Source: Triticum aestivum (lineage: Eukaryota > Streptophyta > Magnoliopsida > Poales > Poaceae). From it: a stretch of 64,000 nt of DNA. Position 1 is the first letter of the stretch. Each line of letters starts with the position of its first letter. Below the pieces are notes generated by a model, which did no database searches, had not been told where the DNA came from, and saw only the letters and a list, made by a program, of their open reading frames with translations. The stretch lies in NCBI RefSeq assembly GCF_018294505.1, contig NC_057809.1:419047485-419111484 (forward strand), written 5' to 3'. Below, in pieces: positions 41,991 to 54,080 of this stretch. The translations under genes were made by a program, and so were the position numbers.

Positions 41991-43784
41991 TTTTTTATAA
42001 AGGGCGCTTTTATTGACTCAAAATGTAGCATCGAGCGGATACAAAACATAAAGAGCGACACCCGGCCTCTGCATAGGTAAGACGCACATAGCCATCAAAC
42101 AAACAGTCTGACAAAAAATATAAAAACGACAAAGTGGCAACAGTAAAGCCATATGGGGCCGAAACTATGCCTATGTCGACGGAGAAGGTGGGTCGATTCG
42201 GAGATTATGATGCCGCCCATGTTGGGTAAAAACCTCCCTAGCACCCGCTCCAATCGCATACACACCGCCTTGAATAGCGATTGGTACTCTGTTCGGTGTA
42301 GAGTAGACCACATACAAAGCCAGTGCGTACAACGGTAAATAACCTGCATATGAGAAGAGATTTTGCCATTAAAAACACAACCATTTCTACATAGCCAAAA
42401 CGACCATAGTAAGACCGACGCTCCCACCCGTATTAGCGTACTAAAAGTATTTGGTATTCCATCAAGTCAGTGACCATATATATTGGTAACACTTATTGAT
42501 GGATACAAATTTGACGCTATTTGGATAACTGACCATATAGAACGCGCAAACTTGCATTGAAAGAAGAGATGTTTGATTATCTCGTCATGGGTACAAAAAC
42601 TACATTTCTTGCTTCCTTTCCAGTTGTGTCGGGCGAGGTTGTCTTTAGTTAGCATAACTCCTCTCCGAAGATACCACATGAAAATCTTAACTTTTAGTGG
42701 CATCTTCGATTTCCAGATTTGTTTATTATTGGCCACTGGAATCTCTGTGTGCGATAGTGCATGATACATAGAGTCAACTGTGAAGGATCCAGATGTAGTA
42801 AGATTCCAACGAAAGACATCCCGCCCTTGTGTCAAGTTAATCGAATCCAAACAGGATAGAAGATGTTGCCATGACACAAGACGGGGCCCAACCAAATCCC
42901 TTCGAAATGATATATCTGGCGGAGAAGTGGTCATCACGTGCGCAAGAGTATCGTTCTTATCACGTACAATGCGGTACAAGGCTGGGTACTGTTCTCAGAG
43001 AGTGGTATTTCCTAGCCACTTGTCCTCCCAGAAGCGTATCTCCGAGCCGTCCTTTATCATGAAGGATCCGAAACAGAAAAGATCTTTCTTTACCGCCATC
43101 AGATCAGCCCAAAAATGCGAGTCACCGGGCTTCCAATAAGCCTGGGATAACGCCTTTTGGCCTAAATACTTATTGCGTAGCATAGTTTGCCAAACATCAT
43201 CCTCAGTAAGAAGCTTGAACAACCATTTACTGAGTAAGGCATCATTATTGACCTGGAGGTCCTAAACACCTAAGACTCCTTGGTCTTTCGATCGGCAAAC
43301 GATGCTCCATTTGGTTAGTCTATACCTTTTCTTTTCACTGTCTCCTTGCCAAAAAATCGGGATCTGAAGTAATCCAGTCTTTGCAGAACCCCTTTGGGTA
43401 GTTGGAAAAATGAGAGCATGTAGAAAACCGTGTTGGTGAGGACAGAATTGACCAAAACTAGTCGTTCTCCAATGGAGAGCAATTTTTCTTTACAACTGCT
43501 CAACCGTTTCTCCAGTCGCTCTTCAACATGTTTCCACTCCGCATTAGTGAGACGCGGATAATGAATCGGAATTCCCAAATATTTAATCGGGAATTGGCCT
43601 TGTGCACATCCAAACAAGTCAGCATATTGTGCACCCGTCTCCTTGGCTTCTCCAAAACAGAACAATTCACTTTTATGGAAGTTGATTTTGAACCCTGACA
43701 TTTCCTCAAAAGCTAAAAGCAGAAGTTTCAGATTTCTCGCCTTATCAAGGTCATGTTTCATAAAAAGAATCGTATCATCGGCAT
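41991..43784 (-). pseudogene. LINE2 ORF2, C-terminal half and 3' end
   Basis: Minus strand. From 43784 down: ADDTILFMKHDLDKARNLKL (the catalytic ADD at the insertion edge), GFKINFHKSELFCFGEA, FPIKYLGIPIHYPRLTNAEW, LSIGERLVLVNSVLTN, then YRLTKWSIVCRSKDQGVLG with a stop. Next come LFKLLTEDDVWQTMLRNKYL, FWEDKWLGN, the zf-RVT domain WKSKMPLKVKIFMWYLRRGV..CSFCTHDE..HLFFQCKFARSIW, and LLWSFWLCRNGCVFNGK. The 3' end lies at about 41991 (TTTTTTATAAAGGGCGC on plus). Several shifts and stops. It continues at 61128. Confidence 0.85.
43780..43784. repeat. Left target-site duplication of A (GGCAT)
   Basis: GGCAT here and at 61123-61127 flank element A exactly. The sequence is part of the LINE2 codons for the YADD motif. 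Confidence 0.95.
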
Positions 43785-44639
43785 TGTTGGAAATATGCCC
43801 TAGAGGCAATAATAAAAGCATTATTATTATATTTCCTTGTTCGTGATAATTGTCTTTATTCATGCTATAATTGTGTTATCCGGAAATCGTAATACATGTG
43901 TGAATAATAGACACCAACATGTCCCTAGTAAGCCTCTAGTTGACTAGCTCGTTGATCAACAGATAGTCATGGTTTCCTGACTATGGACATTGGATGTCAT
44001 TGATAACGAGATCACATCATTAGGAGAATGATGTGATGGACAAGACCCAATCCTAAACATAGCACAAGATCGTATAGTTCGTTTGCTAGAGTTTTCCAAT
44101 GTCAAGTATCTTTTCCTTAGACCATGAGATCGTGTAACTCCCGGATACCGTAGGAGTGCTTTGGGTATACCAAACGTCACAACGTAACTGGGTGACTATA
44201 AAGGTAGACTACGGGTATCTCCGAAAGTGTCTGTTGGGTTGACACGGATCAAGACTGGGATTTGTCACTCCGTATGACGGAGAGGTATCACTGGGCCCAC
44301 TCGGTAATGCATCATCATAATGAGCTCAAAGTGACCAAGTGTCTAGTCACGGGATCATGCATTACGGTACGAGTAAAGTGACTTGCCGGTAACGAGATTG
44401 AACGAGGTATTGGGATACCAACGATCGAATCTCGGGCAAGTAACATACCGCTTGACAAAGGGAATTGTATACGGGGTTGCTTGAATCCTCGACATCGTGG
44501 TTTATCCGATGAGATCATCGTGGAGCATGTGGGAGCCAACATGGGTATCCAGATCCCGCTGTTGGTTATTGACCGGAGAGTCGTCTCGGTCATGTCTGCA
44601 TGTCTCCCGAACCCGTAGGGTCTACACACTTAAGGTTCG
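43785..44639 (+). repeat. A 5' LTR, first part
   Basis: First 855 bp of the LTR, ending TTAAGGTTCG where B inserted. Only five differences from 59399-60242 by my count. Confidence 0.93.
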
Positions 44640-46357
44640 TGTTGGAAATATTCCCTAGAGGCAATAATAAAAGTATTATTATTATATTTCTTTGTTCATG
44701 ATAATTGTCTTTATTCATGTTATAACTGTATTATCCGGAAATCGTAATACACGTGTGAATACATAGACCATAATATGTCCCTAGTAAGCCTCTAGTTGAG
44801 TAGCTCGTTGATCAACAGATAGTCATGATTTCCTCGCTATGGACATTGGATGTCATTGATAACGGGATCACATCATTAGGAGAATGATGTGATGGACAAG
44901 ACCCAATCCTAAGCATAGCACAAAGATCGTGTAGTTCGTTTGCTAGAGCTTTTCCAAATGTCAAGTATCTTTTCCTTTGACCATGAGATCGTGTAACTCC
45001 CGGATACCGTAGGAGTGCTTTGGGTGTATCAAACGTCACAACGTAACTGGGTGACTATAAAGGTGCATTACAGGTATCTCCGAAAGTGTCTGTTGGGTTG
45101 ACACGGATCGAGACTGGGATTTGTCACTCCATATAACGGAGAGGTATCACTGGGCCCACTCGGTAATGCATCATCATTATGAGCTCAAGGTGACCAAGTG
45201 GTTGATCACGGGATCATGCATTACGGTACGAGTAAAGTGACTTGCCGGTAACGAGATTGAACAAGGTATTGGGATACCGACGATCGAGTCTCGGGCAAGT
45301 AACATACCGATTGACAAAGGGAATTGTATACGGGGTTGATTAATCCTCGACATCGTGGTTCATCCGATGAGATCATCGCGGAGCATGTGGGAGCCATCAT
45401 GGATATCCAGATCCCGCTGTTGGTTATTGACCGGAGAGTCGTCTCGGTCATGTCTGCTTGTCTCCCGAACCCGTAGGGTCTACACACTTAAGGTTCGGTG
45501 ACGCTAGGGTTATGAAGATATGTATATGCAGTAATCCGAATGTTGTTCGGAGTCTCGGATGAGATCCCGGACATCACGAGGAGTTCCGGAATGGTCCGGA
45601 GGTAAAGAATTATATATAGGAAGTGCTGTTTCGGGCATCGGGACAAGTTTCGGGGTTATCGGTATTGTACCGGGACCACCGGAGGGGTCCCGTGGGCCCA
45701 CCGGGTGGGGCCACCTGTCCCGGGGGGCCACATGGGCTGTAGGGGGTGCGCCTTGGCCTACATGGGCCAAGGGCACCAGCCCTACTAGGCCCATGCGCCT
45801 AGGGTTTCCACCAAGGAGGAGTCCAAGTGGTGGAAGGCACCCCGAGGTGCCTTGGGGGGGAGGGAAACCCTCCCCTGGCCGCCGCACCTAGGAGATCAGA
45901 TCTCCTAGGCTGCGCACCACCCCCCTTGGCCCTCCTATATATAGTGGGGGAGAGGAGGGATTTCATACCTCAGCCCTTGGTGCTTCCTCTCTCCCCGTTA
46001 CGTCTCTCTCTCGTAGTATAGGCGAAGCCCTGCTACTGTGACGCCCTGCATCCACCACCACGCCGTCGTGCTGCTGGATCTTCATCAACCTCTCTTCCCC
46101 CTTGCTGGATCAAGAAGGAGGAGACGTCATCCGTTCCGTACGTGTGTTGAACGCGGAGGCACCGTCCGTTCGGTGCTAAGATCATCGGTGATTTGAATCA
46201 CGTCGTGTTCGACTACATCATCCCCGTTCTTTGAACGCTTCCGCTCGCGATCTACAAGGTACGTAGATGCATCTAATCACTCGTTGCTAGATGAACTCCT
46301 AGATGGATCTTGGTGAAACCGTAGGAAAATTTTTGTTTTCTGCAACGTTCCCCAACA
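44640..46357 (+). repeat. B 5' LTR
   Basis: TGTTGGAAATATTCCC to CCCCAACA. The copy has a T in place of G near the start relative to 51482. It contains the promoter region described separately. Confidence 0.95.
45836..45944 (+). promoter_or_regulatory. B LTR promoter: three hairpins and TATA box
   Basis: Three perfect stem-loops sit in a row: GGCACC-CCGA-GGTGCC (45836-45851), GGGAGGG-AAA-CCCTCCC (45858-45874) and CCTAGGAGATC-A-GATCTCCTAGG (45887-45909). The TATA box TATATATAG follows at 45936-45944. The same arrangement occurs in the other three LTRs of A and B, with changed loops but preserved stems. BARE-1-type LTRs are known to drive transcription from such TATA boxes. Confidence 0.75.
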
Positions 46358-47472
46358 GTGGCATCATGAGCTAGGTCTATGCGTAGTTCTCTTGCACGAG
46401 TAGAACACAAAGTAGTTGTGGGCGTTGATTTTGTTCAATATGCTTGCCGTTACTAGTCTTATCTTGATTCGGCGGCATCGTGGGATGAAGCGGCCCGGAC
46501 CGACCTTACACGTACTCTTACGTGAGACAGGTTCCACCGACTGACATGCACTAGTTGCATAAGGTGGCTAGCGGGTGTCTGTCTCTCCTACTTTAGTCGG
46601 ATCGGATTCGATGAAAAGGGTCCTTATGAAGGGTAAATAGCAATTGGCATATCACGTTGTGGTCTTTGCGTAGGTAAGAAACGTTCTTGCTAGAAACCCA
46701 TAGCAGCCACGTAAAACATGCAAACAACAATTAGAGAACGTCTAACTTGTTTTTGCAGGGTATGCTATGTGATGTGATATGGCCAAAGTTGTGATGAATG
46801 ATGAATGATCTATATGTGATGTATGAGATGTTCATGCTATTGTAATAGGAATCACAACTTACATGTCGATGAGTATGACGGTGACAGGATGATCATGGAG
46901 CCCCAAGATGGAGATCAAAGGAGCTATGTGATATTGGCCATATCATGTCACTATTATTATTTGATTGCATGTGATGTTTATCATGTTTTGCATCTTGTTT
47001 GCTTAGAACGACGGTAGTAAATAAGATGATCCCTCATAATAATTTCAAGAAAGTGTTCCCCCTAACTGTGCACCGTTGCTACAGTTCGTCGTTTCGAAGC
47101 ACCACGTGATGATCGGGTGTGATAGATCCTTACGTTCACATACAACGGGTGTAAGACAGATTTACACACGCAATACACTTAGGTTGACTTGACGAGCCTA
47201 GCATGTGCATAGACATGGCCTCGGAACACAGAAGACCGAAAGGTCGAGCATGAGTCGTATAGAAGATACGATCAACATGAAGATGTTCACCGACGTTGAC
47301 TAGTCCGTGTCACGTGATGATCGGACACGGCCTAGCCAACTCGGATCATGTTATACTTAGATGACTAGAAGAGGGATGTCTATCTAAGTGGGAGTTCATT
47401 AATAATTTGATTAGATGAACTTAATTATCATGAACTTAGTCTAAAATCTTTACAATATGTCTTGTAGATCAA
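46358..47472 (+). other. B leader with initiator-Met-type primer site
   Basis: GTGGCATCATGAGCTAGG directly after the LTR is the BARE/Angela primer binding site (initiator Met tRNA type). The long untranslated leader has many short ATGs, as in this family, before the gag ATG at 47473. Confidence 0.85.
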
Positions 47473-49929
47473 ATGGCCAACGTTGTATTCAATTTCAACG
47501 CGTTCCTAGAGAAAACCAAGCTGAAAGACGATGGCAGCAACTATACGGACTGGGTCCGGAACCTGAGGATCATCCTCATAGCTGCCAAGAAAGATTATGT
47601 CCTACAAGCACCGCTAGATGATCCACCCGTCCCACAGAACCAAGACATTATGAACGCTTGGCAGACACGTGCCGATGACTACTCCCTCGTTCAGTGCGGC
47701 ATGCTTTACAGCCTAGAGCCGGGGCTCCAAAAGCGTTTTGAGAGACATGGAGCATATGAGATGTTCGAAGAGCTGAAAATGGTTTTCCAAGCTCATGCCC
47801 GGGTCGAGAGATATGAAGTCTCCGACAAATTCTTCAGCTGTAAGATGGAGGAAAATAGTTCTGTCAGTGAGCACATACTCACTATGTCTGGGTTACATAA
47901 CCGCTTGACTCAGCTGGGAGTTAATCTCCCGGATGATGCGGTCATTGACAGAATCCTCCAGTCGCTTCCACCAAGCTACAAGAGCTTTGTGATGAACTTC
48001 AATATGCAGGGGATGGAAAAGACCATTCCTGAAGTATTTGCAATGCTGAAATCAGCAGAGGTAGAAGTCAAGAAGGAACATCAAGTGTTGATGGTCAATA
48101 AAACCACTAAGTTCAAGAAGGGCAAGGGTAAAAAGAACTTTGAGAAGGACGGCAAGGAAGTTGCCGCGCCCGGCAAGCAAGCTGCTGGGAAGAAGAAGTC
48201 AAAGTATGGACCCAAGCCTGAGACGGAGTGCTTTTATTGCAAAGGGAAGGGTCACTGGAAGCGGAACTGCCCCAAATACTTAGCGGACAAGAAGGCCGGC
48301 AAAACAAAAGGTATATGTGATATACATGTAATTGATGTGTACCTTACCAGTACTCGAAGTAACTCCTGGGTATTTGATACCGGTGCCGTTGCTCATATTT
48401 GTAACTCACAGCAGGAGCTGCAGAATAAACAGAGACTGGCAAAGGACGAGGTGACGATGCGCGTCGGGAATGGTTCCAAGGTCGATGTGATCGCCGTCGG
48501 CACGCTACCTCTACATTTACCTACGGGATTAGTTATAAACCTCAATAATTGTTATTTCGTGCCAAGTTTGAGCATGAACATTGTATCGGGATCTCGTTTA
48601 ATACGAGATGGCTACTCATTTAAATCTGAGAATAATGGTTGTTCTATTTATATGAGAGATATGTTTTATGGTCATGCTCCGATGGTCAATGGTTTATTCT
48701 TAATGAATCTCGAACGTAATATTACACATATTCATAGTGTGAATACCAAAAGATGTAAAGTTGATAACGATAGTCCCACATACTTGTGGCACTGCCGCCT
48801 TGGTCACATAGGTGTCAAACGCATGAAGAAGCTCCATGCAGATGGACTTTTAGAGTCTCTTGATTATGAATCATTTGACACGTGCGAACCATGCCTCATG
48901 GGTAAAATGACCAAGACTCCGTTCTCAGGAACAATGGAGCGAGCAACCAACTTATTGGAAATCATACATACTGATGTGTGCGGTCCAATGAGTGTTGAGG
49001 CTCGCGGTGGCTATCATTATGTTCTCACCCTCACTGATGACTTAAGTAGATATGGGTATGTCTACTTAATGAAACACAAGTCTGAAACCTTTGAAAAGTT
49101 CAAGGAATTTCAGAGTGAAGTTGAGAATCAACGTGACAGGAAAATCAAGTTTCTACGATCAGATCGTGGAGGAGAATACTTGAGTCACGAATTTGGCACA
49201 CACTTAAGAAAATGTGGAATAGTTTCACAACTCACGCCGCCTGGAACACCTCAGCGTAATGGTGTGTCCGAACGTCGTAATCGCACTCTATTAGATATGG
49301 TGCGATCTATGATGTCTCTTACCGATTTACCGCTATCTTTTTGGGGCTATGCTTTAGAGACTGCCGCATTCACTTTAAATAGGGCTCCGTCGAAATCCGT
49401 TGAGACGACACCGTTTGAATTATGGTTTGGGAAGAAACCTAAGCTGTCGTTTCTAAAAGTTTGGGGATGCGATGCTTATGTCAGGAAACTTCAACCTGAA
49501 AAGCTCGAACCCAAATCGGAAAAATGCGTCTTCATAGGATACCCTAAAGAAACCATTGGGTATATCTTCTACCTCAGATCCGAAGGCAAGATCTTTGTTG
49601 CCAAGAATGGATCCTTTCTGGAGAAAGAGTTTCTCTCGAAAGAAGTAAGTGGGAGGAAAGTAGAACTTGATGAAGTATTACCTCTTGAACCGGAAAATGA
49701 CGCAACTCAAGAAAATGTTCCTGAGGCGCCTGCACCGACTAGAGAGGAAGTTATTGATGATGATCAAGATACTTCTGATCAAGCTCCTACTGAAATTCGA
49801 AGGTCCACAAGGACACGTTCCGCACCAGAGTGGTACGGCAACCCTGTCTTGGAAATCATGTTGTTAGACAACAGTGAACCTTCGAACTATAAAGAAGCGA
49901 TGGCAGGCCCGGATTCGACAAATGGCTAG
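47473..49929 (+). pseudogene. gag-pol: B gag, protease, integrase up to frameshift
   Basis: 818 codons from MANVVFNFNAFLEKTKLKDD. Gag (to about residue 250) ends in the CCHC knuckle CFYCKGKGHWKRNC. The protease has FDTGAVAHICNS. The integrase has its zinc region (HCRLGHIG..CEPCLMGK), catalytic D in HTDVCGPM (codon 48973-48975), D in RSDRGGEY and E in SERRNRTLLD. Compared with A, one C is missing near 49916, so the frame ends GPDSTNG-stop and RT is out of frame. Otherwise intact, including the residues that A has lost. Confidence 0.93.
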
Positions 49930-49934
49930 AAGCC

Positions 49935-51449
49935 ATGAAATCCGAGATAGGATCCATGTATGAAAACGAAGTATGGACTTTGACTGACTTGCCCGTTGAA
50001 CGGCGAGCCATAGAAAATAAATGGATCTTCAAGAAGAAGACAGACGCGGATGGTAATGTGACCATCTATAAAGCTCGGCTTGTCGCTAAGGGTTATCGAC
50101 AAGTTCAAGGAATTGACTACGATGAGACTTTCTCACCGGTAGCGAAGCTAAAGTCCGTCCGAATCATGTTACCAATTGCCGCATTCTACGATTATGAAAT
50201 ATGGCAAATGGACGTCAAAACGGCATTCCTTAATGGTTTCCTTAAGGAAGAATTGTATATGATGCAGCCGGAAGGTTTTGTCGATCCTAAGAATGCTGAC
50301 AAGGTGTGCAAGCTCCAACGCTCGATTTATGGGCTGGTGCAAGCATCTCGGAGTTGGAACATTCGCTTTGATGAGATGATCAAAGCGTTTGGGTTTACGC
50401 AGACTTATGGAGAAGCCTGCGTTTACAAGAAAGTGAGTGGGAGCTCTGTAGCATTTCTCATATTATATGTAGATGACATACTTTTGATGGGAAATGATAT
50501 AGAACTCTTGGACAGCATCAAGGCCTACTTGAATAAGAGTTTTTCAATGAAGGACCTTGGAGAAGCTGCTTATATATTAGGCATCAAGATCTATAGAGAT
50601 AGATCAAGACGCCTCATAGGTCTTTCACAAAGCACATACCTTGATAAGATTTTGAAGAAGTTCAAAATGGATCAGTCCAAGAAAGGGTTCTTGCCTGTTT
50701 TGCAAGGTGTGAGATTGAGCTCGGCTCAATGCCCGACCACGGCAGAAGATATAGAAGAGATGAGTATCATCCCCTATGCCTCAGCCATAGGTTCTATTAT
50801 GTATGCCATGCTGTGTACCAGACCTGATGTAAACCTTGCCGTAAGTTTGGTAGGAAGGTACCAAAGTAATCCCGGCAAGGAACACTGGACAGCGGTCAAG
50901 AATATCCTGAAGTACCTGAAAAGGACAAAGGACATGTTTCTCGTTTATGGAGGTGACGAAGAGCTCGTCGTAAAGGGTTACGTCGACGCTAGCTTCGACA
51001 CAGATCTGGATGACTCTAAGTCACAAACCGGATACGTGTATATGTTGAATGGTGGAGCAGTGAGCTGGTGCAGCTGCAAACAGAGCGTCGTGGCGGGATC
51101 TACATGTGAAGCGGAGTACATGGCAGCCTCGGAGGCAGCACATGAAGCAATATGGGTGAAGGAGTTCATCACCGACCTAGGAGTCATACCCAATGCGTCG
51201 GGGCCAATCAAACTCTTTTGTGACAACACTGGAGCTATTGCACTTGCCAAGGAGCCCAGGTTTCACAAGAAGACAAGGCACATCAAGCGTCGCTTCAACT
51301 CCATTCGTGAAAATGTTCAAAATGGAGACATAGAGATTTGTAAAGTACATACGGACCTGAATGTAGCAGATCCGTTGACTAAACCTCTCCCTAGGGCAAA
51401 ACATGATCAACACCAGAATTCCATGGGTGTTCGATTCATCACAATGTAA
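49935..51449 (+). CDS. pol: B reverse transcriptase and RNase H
   Basis: 504 codons continuing the polyprotein in the frame after the deletion. It starts MKSEIGSMYENEVWTLTDLP and has KARLVAKGYRQVQG, the catalytic YVDDILLMG (about 50466-50492) and KSFSMKDLGEAAYILGI. The RNase H starts VKGYVDASFDTD and has AGSTCEAEYMAAS and IKLFCDNTGAI, ending VADPLTKPLPRAK..VRFITM. All catalytic motifs are intact. Without its upstream part it would be translated only from an internal ATG, which is unlikely in nature. Confidence 0.93.
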   Translation: MKSEIGSMYENEVWTLTDLPVERRAIENKWIFKKKTDADGNVTIYKARLVAKGYRQVQGIDYDETFSPVAKLKSVRIMLPIAAFYDYEIWQMDVKTAFLNGFLKEELYMMQPEGFVDPKNADKVCKLQRSIYGLVQASRSWNIRFDEMIKAFGFTQTYGEACVYKKVSGSSVAFLILYVDDILLMGNDIELLDSIKAYLNKSFSMKDLGEAAYILGIKIYRDRSRRLIGLSQSTYLDKILKKFKMDQSKKGFLPVLQGVRLSSAQCPTTAEDIEEMSIIPYASAIGSIMYAMLCTRPDVNLAVSLVGRYQSNPGKEHWTAVKNILKYLKRTKDMFLVYGGDEELVVKGYVDASFDTDLDDSKSQTGYVYMLNGGAVSWCSCKQSVVAGSTCEAEYMAASEAAHEAIWVKEFITDLGVIPNASGPIKLFCDNTGAIALAKEPRFHKKTRHIKRRFNSIRENVQNGDIEICKVHTDLNVADPLTKPLPRAKHDQHQNSMGVRFITM

Positions 51450-51470
51450 CTAGATTATTGACTCTAGTGC

Positions 51471-51481
51471 AAGTGGGAGAC
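51471..51481 (+). other. B polypurine tract
   Basis: AAGTGGGAGAC directly before the 3' LTR; the same tract in A is at 59388-59398. Confidence 0.9.
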
Positions 51482-53200
51482 TGTTGGAAATATGCCCTAG
51501 AGGCAATAATAAAAGCATTATTATTATATTTCTTTGTTCATGATAATTGTCTTTATTCATGCTATAACTGTATTATCCGGAAATCGTAATACACGTGTGA
51601 ATACATAGACCATAATATGTCCCTAGTAAGCCTCTAGTTGACTAGCTCGTTGATCAACAGATAGTCATGATTTCCTGGCTATGGACATTGGATGTCATTG
51701 ATAACGGGATCACATCATTAGGAGAATGATGTGATGGACAAGACCCAATCCTAAGCATAGCACAAAGATCGTGTAGTTCGTTTGCTAGAGCTTTTCCAAT
51801 GTCAAGTATCTTTTCCTTTGACCATGAGATCGTGTAACTCCCGGATACCGTAGGAGTGCTTTGGGTGTATCAAACGTCACAACGTAACTGGGTGACTATA
51901 AAGGTGCATTACAGGTATCTCCGAAAGTGTCTGTTGGGTTGACACGGATCGAGACTGGGATTTGTCACTCCATATAACGGAGAGGTATCACTGGGCCCAC
52001 TCGATAATGCATCATCATTATGAGCTCAAGGTGACCAAGTGGTTGATCACGGGATCATGCATTACGGTACGAGTAAAGTGACTTGCCGGTAACGAGATTG
52101 AACAAGGTATTGGGATACCGACGATCGAGTCTCGGGCAAGTAACATACCGATTGACAAAGGGAATTGTATACGGGGTTGATTAATCCTCGACATCGTGGT
52201 TCATCCGATGAGATCATCGTGGAGCATGTGGGAGCCATCATGGGTATCCAGATCCCGCTGTTGGTTATTGACCGGAGAGTCGTCTCGGTCATGTCTGCTT
52301 GTCTCCTGAACCCGTAGGGTCTACACACTTAAGGTTCGGTGACGCTAGGGTTATGAAGATATGTATATGCAGTAATCCGAATGTTGTTAGGAGTCCCGGA
52401 TGAGATCCCGGACGTCACGAGGAGTTCCGGAATGGTCCGGAGGTAAAGAATTATATATAGGAAGTGCTGTTTCGGGCATCGGGACAAGTTTCGGGGTTAT
52501 CGGTATTGTACCGGGACCACCGGAGGGGTCCCGTGGGCCCACCGGGTGGGGCCACCTGCCCCGGGGGGGCACATGGGCTGTAGGGGGTGCGCCTTGGCCT
52601 ACATGGGCCAAGGGCACCAGCCCTACTAGGCCCATGCGCCTAGGGTTTCCACCAAGGAGGAGTCCAAGTGGTGGAAGGCACCCCGAGGTGCCTTGGGGGG
52701 GAGGGAAACCCTCCCCTGGCCGCCGCACCTAGGAGATCAGATCTCCTAGGCTGCGCACCACCCCCCTTGGCCCTCCTATATATATTGGGGGAGAGGAGGG
52801 ATTTCATACCACAGCCCCTGGCGCCTCCCTCTCTCCCCGTTACGTCTCTCTCGCGTAGTATAGGCGAAGCCCTGCTACTGTGACGCCCTGCATCCACCAC
52901 CACGCCGTCGTGCTGCTGGATCTTCATCAACCTCTCCTTTCCCCTTGCTGGATCAAGAAGGAGGAGACGTCTCCCGTCCCGTACGTGTGTTGAACGCGGA
53001 GGCACCGTCCGTTCGGTGCTAAGATCATCGGTGATTTGAATCACGTCGTGTTCGACTACATCATCCCCGTTCTTTGAACGCTTCCGCTCGCGATCTACAA
53101 GGTATGTAGATGCATCTAATCACTCGTTGCTAGATGAACTCCTAGATGGATCTTGGTGAAACCGTAGGAAAATTTTTCTTTTTTGCAACGTTCCCCAACA
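51482..53200 (+). repeat. B 3' LTR
   Basis: TGTTGGAAATATGCCC to CCCCAACA, followed by the duplication GTTCG and the rest of the A 5' LTR. Confidence 0.95.
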
Positions 53201-53205
53201 GTTCG

Positions 53206-54080
53206 GTGACGCTAGGGTTGTAGGGATATGTATATGCAGTAACCCGAATGTTGTTCGGAGTCCCAGATGAGATCCTGGACGTCAAGAGGAGTTCCGGAAT
53301 GGTCCGGAGGTAAAGATTTATATATGGGAAGTCCTGTTTCGGCCATCGGGACAAGTTTCGGGGTCATCGGTATTGTACCGGAACCACCGGAAGGGTCCCG
53401 GGGGTCCACCGGGTGGGGCCACCTGTCCCGGGGGGGCACATGGGCTGTAGGGGGTGCGCCTTGGCCTACATGGGCCAAGGGCACCAGCCCCAAGAGGCCC
53501 ATGCGCCTAGGGTTTCAAAGGGGAAGAGTCCAAGGAGGGGAAGGCACCTCCTAGGTGCCTTGGGGGGAGGGAAACCTCCCTTGGCCGCCGCCCCCCTAGG
53601 AGATTGGATCTCCTAGGGCCGGCTCCCCCCCCCCTTGGCCCTCCTATATATATTGGGGGAAGGAGGGATTTTCATACACGCCTTTGGTTGCCTCCTTCTC
53701 CCTCTCCAACACCTCGTCCTCCTCGATAGTGCTTGGCGAAGCCCTGACGGAGTACTGCAGCTCCACCATCACCACGCCGTCGTGTTGCTGCTGGAGCCAT
53801 CTTCCTCAACCTCTCCTTTCCCCTTGCTGGATCAAGAAGAAGGAGACGTTACGCTGACCGTACGTGTGTTGAACATGGAGGTGTCGTCCGTTCGGCGCTA
53901 GGATCTTCGGTGATTTGGATCACGTCGTGTACGACTTCCTCATCCCCGTTCTTTGAACGCTTCCGCGCGTGATCTACAAAGGTATGTAGATGCAATCCAA
54001 TCACTCGTTGCTAGATGAACTCATAGATGGATCTTGGTGAAACCGTAGGAAAATTTTGTTTTCTGCAACGTTCCCCAACA
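53206..54080 (+). repeat. A 5' LTR, second part
   Basis: Continues from 44639 after the B duplication. It holds the hairpin cluster (GGCACCT-CCT-AGGTGCC and CCCTAGGAGAT-TGG-ATCTCCTAGGG) and TATA box CTATATATATTGG near 53644. About 24 differences from the 3' LTR in 875 bp, many more than in the first part. Confidence 0.93.

Larger units (their letters stand above)
44640..53200 (+). mobile_element. BARE-1/Angela-type copia element B, nested in A
   Basis: 8,561 bp with LTRs of 1718 and 1719 bp, flanked by GTTCG (44635-44639 and 53201-53205), inserted in the 5' LTR of A in the same orientation. One coding defect is visible: a one-base deletion near 49916. LTR differences number about 30 by eye (close to 2 percent), so B followed A after little time. 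Confidence 0.95.

Noticed and set aside
43956..44629. Minus-strand frames in the first half of the LTRs (also near 44812, 45221, 52062, 59560, 59919)
   Set aside because: Shadows of LTR sequence; they differ between copies by shifts and show no domain.
45510..45891. Proline/glycine-rich frames on both strands, repeated at 52387-52732, 53212-53554 and 60250-60540
   Set aside because: They recur because the Angela-type LTR occurs four times. They span the GC-rich promoter and hairpin zone and have no relation to any known protein.
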